Source of the DNA: Ottowia beijingensis
Lineage (GTDB): Bacteria; Pseudomonadota; Gammaproteobacteria; Burkholderiales; Burkholderiaceae_C
Length of the DNA: 64,000 bases
Assembly: GCF_013423955.1 (NCBI RefSeq)
Contig: NZ_JACCKX010000001.1
Coordinates: 1,674,001-1,738,000 of the forward strand
Reading direction: 5' to 3'
Shown in pieces: positions 57,740 through 64,000 of this stretch. The notes under the pieces are model-generated. The model worked only from the letters and a program-made list of their open reading frames with translations. It ran no database searches and was not told the DNA's origin. The position numbers and the translations under genes are program-made. Every line of letters starts with the position of its first letter. Position 1 is the first letter of the stretch.

Positions 57740-59019
57740 CTAGCACTTGCCTTCGAACCGCGGTTGCCCCCAGCCGAAGATCGGGTCGTGCCCTGGCGCC
57801 CCCAGGTCCAGCACGGGGCCGGCGCGGCCCTGCAGCAGTTCGTCGCGGCCGATGCTGCGCTGCGCCAGCGACTGCGACACGAAGGCCACCATGAACGGCA
57901 CGGCGTACGAGGTGCCGCTGCGCCGCCGGCCCTGGCCGTCCAGCCCGGCCGTCCACACCTCCACGCCGGGCAGCGCGAAGTCGATGTGGGCGCCACGCTG
58001 GGCACGGCGGTAGACCTGGCGCTTGGCGTCGATGGCGGTGACGCCCAGCACGCGCTCGAACGCCGCCGGATAGGCCGGCGCCGCGTTCGGCCCGCCGTTG
58101 CCGGCGGCCGCGGCCAGCCAGTCCAGGCTTTTGACCAGCGCGCTGGCGTCGGCGATGGGCTCGCCCTGGGCCGGCTGGTGAAACGGCGCCGCCGTGAACA
58201 GCCGCGCGCGCGGCAGCAGGCCGGCAAAGGCGTCGTCGGCCCGGCCCACCAGCAGCGCGGCCACGGCGGTGCCGTGGTCGGCCGGCGCGGCGGTGCGGTC
58301 GGCGTCGTGAAAGCCTTCGGCGCGCAATTCGGCCCCGGCCAGCGCCGGGTGGCTGGCCTGCACCGGCGTGTCGACCATGCCCACCACCTGGCCGCGCCCG
58401 CACTGGCGCGCATCGGCCGGCCAGTCGATCAGCCCCGCCAGGCGGCCGGGCATGGTGCAGGCCGGGCCCTCGCAGCGGTCGGCCGCCGGGGTGGCGGCCT
58501 TGGCCTGCTGCAGGGTGTAGCGGTGGTGGCGCTCGAACACGCCGGGATCGGTGGTCACCAGCTGGGCCAGCGCGTTCTGCACGCTCAGCCGCGCCGGCAG
58601 GCGCAGGCGCACCACGCGCAGCCCCAGCGCGCCGGCGGCCACGGTTTCCACCTCGGTGGCGCCGAGGGCGGTGGCGCGGCCCAGCGCGGCGGGGGTGGGG
58701 TTCAGCGCCAGCAGCTCGTTGGGCACCACGTCGGCGGGCGGCGGGGGCGGCTTGGGGCACGCTGGGTGCGGCGCGGCGGCGGGCGCGTGGGCCGGGCCGC
58801 GGGGCGGCTGGGCTCGCGCCACGGGAAGGTGAAGCCGCCCTCGCCATCGGCACCGCCGCCGCCATCACCGCCATCGCCATCGTCGGCCCAGGCGGCGGCG
58901 CCGTGCCGCCACTGCCCATCCCAGCCGCGCCATTCCAGCATCGGCAGCGCCAGCATCAGGGCCAGCGCCAGAGACAGGCGCAAGAGGCTTCGGACGAAAG
59001 TGAGGACTCGCGTTGGCAT
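57740..59019 (-). CDS. Subtilisin-like (S8) serine protease, frameshifted
   Basis: An exported serine protease. The N-terminus (MPTRVLTFVRSLLRLSLALA, then ALMLALPM) is a signal peptide in one frame, followed by a Gly/Asp-rich linker; the catalytic body is in another frame from PADVVPNELLALNPTPAALG onward. The break lies in a proline-rich stretch near 58750-58790. Catalytic residues: Asp in VVGMVDTPV, His in DHGTAVAAL, Ser in GTSYAVPFMVAF. The region before the catalytic domain looks like a propeptide (inhibitor-like). About 426 residues in all. Divergent from the ECF sigma gene 164 bases away. Confidence 0.85.
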
Positions 59020-59183
59020 GAATCGGAGGGTGCTGAATCGGCGTCAAGGGGGCACGCCGGGGCTTGCGTTAGCATGCCCACGCCGCACGATAACGCAAGG
59101 CGCGGGGGTTCATTCCCTTCGCGCCACCGGATCGGCGGAATAAACCCAGCCCCACCACGTTGTCTCCCCAAGCACGAGAGCGC

Positions 59184-59695
59184 ATGTCGCCCGCCACCGA
59201 TCCGCGTGCCGAACTGGTCAGTCTGCTGCCCCGGCAGCGGCGCTTTGCGCACGGCCTGACCGGCGACGGCCACGCGGCCGACGACTTGTGCAGGCGGCGC
59301 GCCTGAAGGCCATCGAGCGCTGGCACCAGTGGCAGCCGGGCACCAGCCTGGCCAGCTGGGTGTTCCGCATCATCCAGACCACCTGGCTGGACGAGCACCG
59401 CACCCGCCAGCGCCGGCAGACCGATACCGACACCGAGGCGCTGGCCGACGTGGTGGGCGAGGACGGCCGGCAGGTGCTGGAGGCCCGCAGCGATGCGCGC
59501 GCCGTGCGACGGTTGATTGCGACCCTGCCCGAGGAGCAGAAAGTGGTGCTGATGATGGTGACGGTGGACGGCCTGTCGTACAAGGACGCGGCGGCGGCCC
59601 TGGGCGTGCCTGTGGGCACCGTGATGAGCCGGCTGGCGCGCGCCCGCGGCAAGCTGGCCGACGGGCTGGGCCGCAGCGCCGGAGACGCGCCATGA
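59184..59695 (+). CDS. ECF-type RNA polymerase sigma factor, frameshifted
   Basis: A small sigma-70 family factor. The start at 59184 (MSPATDPRAELVSLLPRQRR) carries the beginning of region 2; the frame changes at DDL, where one missing G near 59288 joins it to VQAARLKAIERWHQWQPGTS. Region 2 has FRIIQTTWLDEHRTRQRR and region 4 the helix-turn-helix LSYKDAAAALGVPVGTVMSR. Joined length 170 residues. The stop overlaps the start of the anti-sigma gene (ATGA), so the pair is co-translated. Confidence 0.88.
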
Positions 59696-60537
59696 ACCCC
59701 GCGCTGATCGACGACGACACCCTGCTGGCCTACCTGGACGCGCAGTTCGATGACGAGGCGCGCTACGTCGCCGTCGAGGACGCGCTGGCCGCCCAGCCCG
59801 CCCTGCGCGCGCGCCTGCAGGCGCTGGTGGACAGCGGCGAGCAGGCGCGCCGCGCCTTCGACGCCGTGCTGGAGGCGCCGGTGCCGCCGGCGCTGATCGC
59901 CGCCGTCCTGAACGCGCCGCTGCCCACCGCGCTGCAGGCCACCCTCGCGCCGGCACCCGAACCCGCGCCGACCGGTGCGCGCCGCCCGCCACCCGTCGCG
60001 CCCAGCCTGGGTGAACGCCTGAGCGGCTGGCTGGGCCTGAACGGTGGCCTGAACTGGGGCGCCGCGGCCTTCGCCTCGGTCGCGTTGCTGGCTGTGGGCG
60101 GCTTTCTGGGCCACGCCTGGCAAGGCCCTGGCACCGCCGGCCCTGTGCTGGCCGAGGCCGGCCAGATCGTGCGCGAGCCCGCGCTGGCGCTGGCGCTGGA
60201 GGCCGCGCCCAGCGGCCGCCACCTGGCCACGGGCGATGGGCAAGTGGAACTGGTGGCCAGCTTTGCCCGCGCCGACGGCCAGGTGTGCCGCGAATTTGCC
60301 GCCACGCGCCCGGCCCCGGTGGCGCGCGACGAGGTGGGCGTGGCCTGCCGCGAGGCCGACGGCCAGTGGCGCCTGGCCTTTCTGCGGCACGCGCCGCACG
60401 CGGCCACGCCCGGTGGCGGCTACCAGACCGCCGGCACGGCGCTGCACGAAGCGGTGGATGCCTTCATCGCCCGCGAGCTGCCCGCCGGCGCGCTGAGCGC
60501 CGAGCAGGAGCAGGCGCGGCTGCTGCGGGGCTGGTGA
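59692..60537 (+). CDS. Anti-sigma factor, membrane-anchored
   Basis: A 281-residue partner of the ECF sigma factor. The N-terminal zinc-finger-like helix bundle is acidic (ALIDDDTLLAYLDAQFDDEA), without the HxxxCxxC motif of zinc anti-sigmas. One transmembrane helix (WGAAAFASVALLAVGGFLGH, about residues 119-138) separates a cytoplasmic part from a periplasmic domain with two Cys (VCREFAATR, VACREADGQWR). Such proteins hold the sigma factor inactive until proteolysis or a conformational signal. The subtilase on the other side of the sigma gene may act on it, a guess from position. Confidence 0.85.
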   Translation: MNPALIDDDTLLAYLDAQFDDEARYVAVEDALAAQPALRARLQALVDSGEQARRAFDAVLEAPVPPALIAAVLNAPLPTALQATLAPAPEPAPTGARRPPPVAPSLGERLSGWLGLNGGLNWGAAAFASVALLAVGGFLGHAWQGPGTAGPVLAEAGQIVREPALALALEAAPSGRHLATGDGQVELVASFARADGQVCREFAATRPAPVARDEVGVACREADGQWRLAFLRHAPHAATPGGGYQTAGTALHEAVDAFIARELPAGALSAEQEQARLLRGW

Positions 60538-60610
60538 GCCGGGCGCGCCCCACAGGGCGCCGCGCACGCTGGACGTGTGGACAGCGTGCGGCTGCGCAAG
60601 CGGCCAGCGT

Positions 60611-60677
60611 CACATACTCCCCATATAGACAGACCGCAGCGCCCACCAAACAAGCGCAACAAGCATATACCCCCACG
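60611..60677. repeat. Hairpin repeat family, 'atactcccc' subtype
   Basis: cacatactccccatatagac, then agaccgcagcgcccaccaaa, then caagcgcaacaagcatatac, then ccccac. Closest to 5262-5330. Confidence 0.65.
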
Positions 60678-60710
60678 ATTCCACTTTGAGATCGGAGCGA
60701 CCTTGCTTCC

Positions 60711-60784
60711 GTCATTCCGGCGAAAGCCGGAATCCAGACGACGCGCGTGGTGAGGGCATGGATCCCGGCTTTCGCCGGGATGAC
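60711..60784. repeat. Inverted repeat, 'gtcattccggcgaaagccgg' type
   Basis: The left arm gtcattccggcgaaagccgg-aatcca pairs with the right arm tggatcccggctttcgccgg-gatgac around a ~22-base spacer. A well-known type of dispersed repeat in Proteobacteria. Confidence 0.85.
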
Positions 60785-60874
60785 GATGGTCAACGCTTTG
60801 AAGCAGCAACGGCATTACCCGCCTCACCGCCCCACGAAGCCGGGCCGCGGATCGGCGCGTGGCGCGTCTCGGCC

Positions 60875-61774
60875 TCAGCCCAGCAGGCGCTGCAGCGCCT
60901 CGCGGTACTTGGCCGCCGTGCCGTCGATCACGGCCTGCGGCAGCGCCGGCGCCGGGGGCGACTTGGCCCAGGGCTGGCCGTCGACCTGCGCCGTCTCCAG
61001 CCAGTCGCGCAGGAACTGCTTGTCGAAGCTGGGCGGGTTGCTGCCCTCCTGGTAGCTGTCGGCCGGCCAGTAGCGCGACGAGTCGGGCGTCAGCACCTCG
61101 TCCATCAGCACCAGTTGGCCGGCGTCGTCCAGCCCGAACTCGAACTTGGTGTCGGCAATGATGATGCCCTTGGCCAGCGCGATGGCGGCGGCGCGCTCGT
61201 ACAGGCGGATGCTCACGTCGCGGATCTTTGCCGCCAGCTCGGGGCCGATCATCTGCTCGGTGCGCTCGAAGGTGATGTTCTCGTCGTGCTCGCCCACCGC
61301 GGCCTTGGCGGCGGGCGTGTAGATGGGTGCGGGCAGCTTGCTGGCGTTCTGCAGCCCTTCGGGCAACGGCACGCCGCACACGCTGCGGCTGTCCTGGTAC
61401 TCCTTCCAGCCGCTGCCGGCGAGATACCCGCGCACCACGGCCTCGACCGGGATGGGCTGCAGGCGCTTCACCAGCATGCTGCGCCCTTGCACCTGCGCCA
61501 CCTCACCCGGCACCACCACGCTTTCGGGCGCGTCGCCGGTCAGGTGGTTGGGCACGATGTCCTTCAACTGCTCGAACCACCACAGCGCCATCTGCGTCAG
61601 CAGCGCGCCCTTGCCCGGAATCGGCTCGCCCATGATGACGTCGAAGGCGCTGATGCGGTCGCTGGCGACCATCAGGATGCGGTCGTCGCCCACGGCGTAG
61701 TTGTCGCGCACCTTGCCGCGCGCGAGCAGGGGCAGGCTGGTGAGTTGGCTGGTGTGCAGGGCGGGGGTGTTCAT
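60875..61774 (-). CDS. purC: Phosphoribosylaminoimidazole-succinocarboxamide synthase
   Basis: SAICAR synthetase of purine synthesis: joins aspartate to CAIR with ATP. Motifs: [20 protein letters not shown] (ATP loop, residues ~16-35), [19 protein letters not shown], the [12 protein letters not shown] and the [11 protein letters not shown] segment. At 299 residues it is the longer type usual in Betaproteobacteria. The ATG at 61774 is the only sensible start. Complete. In this order purC sits downstream of the DUF2254 and fba genes on the same strand, as is often seen (fba-purC) in this order. Confidence 0.96.
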   Translation of the reverse strand: MNTPALHTSQLTSLPLLARGKVRDNYAVGDDRILMVASDRISAFDVIMGEPIPGKGALLTQMALWWFEQLKDIVPNHLTGDAPESVVVPGEVAQVQGRSMLVKRLQPIPVEAVVRGYLAGSGWKEYQDSRSVCGVPLPEGLQNASKLPAPIYTPAAKAAVGEHDENITFERTEQMIGPELAAKIRDVSIRLYERAAAIALAKGIIIADTKFEFGLDDAGQLVLMDEVLTPDSSRYWPADSYQEGSNPPSFDKQFLRDWLETAQVDGQPWAKSPPAPALPQAVIDGTAAKYREALQRLLG

Positions 61775-61828
61775 GGGACGTGCGGATTGGTGGCGAGGAA
61801 ATCCGGCATTGTCGCGCGGGACAGCTTC

Positions 61829-63151
61829 TCAGATCTGCGGCGCGGCACACTGGGCCTTCAGGGCTTCGCGGTCGGGTGCGTGCGTCAGCGCCGCCAGGGC
61901 TTGCTCGCAGGCGGTTTCGGCCTGGCGCCGCGCGGCGCGGGCCACGGCACCGCTGCGCGACCCCATGGCCAGCATGCCGAGCAGCTTCTGCATGCGGATG
62001 CCGACCTCGATCAGTCCGGCGCCATCGCGCGACAGCGGCTCGAAGGCGTCGTACACCAGGGCCGCCTCGTCCAGGGGAACCAGGGTGACGCGGTCGTGCT
62101 GCGGCGCTTCGGCGGCGGATGACGTGGCCGCCGCATCGTCGTCGTCGGCGCGCTGCGCGTCGATCAGCACGCGCACCAGGCGGTTCATCACGTCGATGGC
62201 GGTGCCGGGGTCGTTCACGGCGGCGGACAGCGCGCGCTGGCCAATCTCGCCCAGCACGATGAGGCCGAAGCGCGGGTCCTGGTCGAAGCTGCGCGCGTCG
62301 CCCACCGTCAGCGCGTCGCGCACGCGCTCGGCCAGCGCCTCGCCGGACAGGCGTTCGCTGTCCTCGGGCGGGCGCTCCGCGGCGGGCGTGCCGATGCGCG
62401 CGATCACCGCGCCGGGCCACACCATGGCGCCGGGCCGAACGCGCACATGCAGGCTGCAACCCGCCTGGCGCGCACAGGCCTGCAGTTCCGGCATGTCGAT
62501 GTGCTGCAGGTAGCCGGTGCGGGTGGCGTAGACGGGCGGGCCCAGCGCCTCGCCCTGGTGCTCGGGCGCGCCGGGGCGGCGCCCAGGAACGGGCGGCGCC
62601 AGTAGTCGGCCAGGGTGTCGAAAGCCACGTCCTCCACCTTGCGCAAGGTGTTGGTCATGGAGCCCAGCGACGACAAGGTGCGCACCCAGCGCACCAGCGT
62701 GACCAGCAGCCAGGCCAGCACGGCCAGCGTGCCCAGGAACAGGATGAAGCGGCCATTGGTGCCGTAGTAGCCGATGCCGAGCGCGATCTTGGCCACCACC
62801 GCGTAGATGAAGGCCGACAGGAAGGCGGCGATGGCGGTGCGCGTGCCATCGTCGGCCATCAGCAGGGGTGGCCCGCGGCGTCGCGCTGCCGGCGGCGGCA
62901 CCGAAGGCGCCGACCATGATCGACAGCGAGAAGGTGGTGACCGCCAGCATGCTGGAGGCGATCACCGTCAGCAGGTCGTCGAGGGTTTCGCGCTCGATGT
63001 CGGGGAAGGTGCCTTCGGCCACGAAGTAGGCACCCCACGACGCCGCCAGTGCCAGCAGCACCGCGGCGATGCTGGATACCACCTGCGTCGCCCACAAGCG
63101 GTTGTGGCGCGCGAACAGGTTGCGCCACCAGCGCTTGAGGCGGCTCAGCAT
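61829..63151 (-). CDS. DUF2254 family membrane protein, two compensating frameshifts
   Basis: A predicted inner-membrane protein of 440 residues with N-terminal helices (VVSSIAAVLLALAASWGAYF and SMLAVTTFSLSIMVGAFGAA) and a large soluble C-terminal part. The middle (RTAIAAFLSAFIYAVVAKIA to DYWRRPFLGAA) is in another frame. An extra C in a cccc run near 62877 takes the reading out of frame, and a missing C near 62572 brings it back; the uncorrected middle gives His/Gly-rich nonsense. After repair all family segments, including VFDTLADYW-like and VNDPGTAIDVMNRLVRVL, are present. Function unknown. Confidence 0.82.
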   Translation of the reverse strand: MLSRLKRWWRNLFARHNRLWATQVVSSIAAVLLALAASWGAYFVAEGTFPDIERETLDDLLTVIASSMLAVTTFSLSIMVGAFGAAAGSATPRATPADGRRWHAHRHRRLPVGLHLRGGGQDRARHRLLRHQWPLHPVPGHAGRAGLAAGHAGALGAHLVVAGLHDQHLAQGGGRGFRHPGRLLAPPVPGRRPGAPEHQGEALGPPVYATRTGYLQHIDMPELQACARQAGCSLHVRVRPGAMVWPGAVIARIGTPAAERPPEDSERLSGEALAERVRDALTVGDARSFDQDPRFGLIVLGEIGQRALSAAVNDPGTAIDVMNRLVRVLIDAQRADDDDAAATSSAAEAPQHDRVTLVPLDEAALVYDAFEPLSRDGAGLIEVGIRMQKLLGMLAMGSRSGAVARAARRQAETACEQALAALTHAPDREALKAQCAAPQI

Positions 63152-63170
63152 CGACCGCCCGCTGCGGCCA

Positions 63171-64000
63171 TCAGGTCACCACTTGCGCCAGCTCGCCCCT
63201 GGCATACTTCTCGGCCATCACCGACAGCGGCATGCCCTTGATCTTGCCGCCCTGGCCTTCGCAGCCGAACTCCAGGTAGCGCTGCTTGCAGATGGCCTTG
63301 GCGGCCTCGCGCGCGGGCTTCATCCACTCGCGCATGTCGAACTTGTCGGGGTTCTCGGCCTGGAACTTGCGCACCGCGCCAGTCATGCCCAGGCGGATGT
63401 CGGTGTCGATGTTGATCTTGCGCACGCCGTGCTTGATGGCTTCCTGGATTTCCTTCACCGGCACGCCATACGTCTCTTTCATCTTGCCGCCGTACTGGTT
63501 GATCAGCGCCAGCAGCTCCTGCGGCACGCTGCTGGAGCCGTGCATGACGAGGTGCGTGTTGGGGATGCGGGCGTGGATTTCCTTCACGCGGCTGATGGCC
63601 AGCACGTCGCCCGTGGGCGGGCGGGTGAACTTGTAGGCGCCGTGGCTGGTGCCGATGGCAATCGCCAGCGCGTCGAGCTGCGTGGCCTTGACGAACTGCG
63701 CGGCTTCCTCGGGGTCGGTCAGCAGCTGGTCGTGCGTCAGCTTGCCGGCGGCGCCCACGCCGTCTTCCTCGCCCGCCTCACCGGTTTCCAGGCTGCCCAG
63801 ACAGCCCAGCTCGCCCTCCACGGTGGCGCCGATCCTGTGCGCCATGTCGACCACTTCCTTGGTCACGCGCACGTTGTAGTCGAAGTCGGCGGGGTCTTGC
63901 CGTCTTCCTTCAGGCTGCCGTCCATCATCACCGAGCCAAAGCCCAGATCCAGCGCGCCCTTGCAGATGGCCGGGCTGGTGCCGTGGTCCTGGTGCATCAC
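63171..64000 (-). CDS. fba: Fructose-bisphosphate aldolase class II, partial, frameshifted
   Basis: The gene enters from the right edge, so its 5' part is missing. Visible are [11 protein letters not shown] (zinc-binding His), [18 protein letters not shown], then after one missing G near 63892, [20 protein letters not shown]. The rest holds [20 protein letters not shown] (a class IIB-type insert), [27 protein letters not shown] and [19 protein letters not shown]. The enzyme splits fructose-1,6-bisphosphate in glycolysis and runs in reverse in gluconeogenesis. About 275 residues visible. Confidence 0.93.
   Translation of the reverse strand, partial: DAPGPRHQPGHLQGRAGSGLWLGDDGRQPEGRRQDPADFDYNVRVTKEVVDMAHRIGATVEGELGCLGSLETGEAGEEDGVGAAGKLTHDQLLTDPEEAAQFVKATQLDALAIAIGTSHGAYKFTRPPTGDVLAISRVKEIHARIPNTHLVMHGSSSVPQELLALINQYGGKMKETYGVPVKEIQEAIKHGVRKINIDTDIRLGMTGAVRKFQAENPDKFDMREWMKPAREAAKAICKQRYLEFGCEGQGGKIKGMPLSVMAEKYARGELAQVVT

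Larger units (their letters stand above)
60538..60874. other. Repeat-filled intergenic region
   Basis: The 337 bases hold a hairpin repeat copy (60611-60677) and an inverted repeat of the 'gtcattccggcgaaagccgg' type (60711-60784), with no believable ORF. Confidence 0.7.

Overview
The window is about 64 kb of GC-rich bacterial chromosome that reads as Betaproteobacteria, order Burkholderiales, most likely family Comamonadaceae. The evidence is the gene order leuS-lptE-holA with proA nearby, the hpf-ptsN-hprK block, split proton-translocating transhydrogenase genes, orphan Bug/LivK-type binding proteins, and dense short intergenic repeats. It is ordinary core chromosome; I see no phage, integrase, IS element, CRISPR array, rRNA or tRNA. 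This assignment is inferred from gene content, not from a search.

Layout. 1-6.0 kb: end of a binding-protein gene, a VIT-type transporter, mnmA, a LivK-like binding protein, a TauE/SafE permease and a Nudix hydrolase. 6.0-14 kb: pntAa, a lipoprotein gene, pntAb, pntB, fadD, mtnN and corA. 14-19.7 kb: hpf, ptsN, hprK, fur divergent from bamE, dapB, and a TolQ/TolR-type pair. 19.7-27 kb: leuS, lptE, holA, a small ribbon-helix-helix gene, a roadblock gene, a small lipoprotein and proA. 27-31.5 kb: sulfate uptake operon sbp-cysT-cysW-cysA. 31.5-39.9 kb: second LivK-like protein, a universal stress protein, an exported methyltransferase-like protein, ssb, a ClC channel, an MFS exporter, a LysR regulator and an aldo/keto reductase. 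40-43 kb: five tightly packed genes ending in a Crp/Fnr (Dnr-like) regulator, with an HCD-starting protein next to a soluble S26 protease. 43-50 kb: uvrA, a rhodanese/YeeE thiosulfate pair and an M48 protease. 50-54.6 kb: a tricarballylate/citrate oxidation cluster with its LysR regulator. 54.7-64 kb: pyrF, serC, a lipoprotein, a subtilase divergent from an ECF sigma/anti-sigma pair, purC, a DUF2254 membrane protein and the end of fba.

Two features dominate. First, about 22 of the 64 genes are broken by one- or two-base indels, nearly always in G, C, A or T runs of otherwise intact housekeeping genes; this looks like residual sequencing or assembly error rather than biology. Second, a short hairpin-forming repeat (about 60-75 bp, core resembling gatagctgc-N-agcgc...gcgct) occurs about 18 times. 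Three copies lie in frame inside leuS, proA and uvrA, and another supplies the start region of mtnN. That resembles the protein-invading palindromic elements known from Rickettsia. The other candidate for a poorly described system is the 40-43 kb cluster, which has several parallels with nickel superoxide dismutase maturation.
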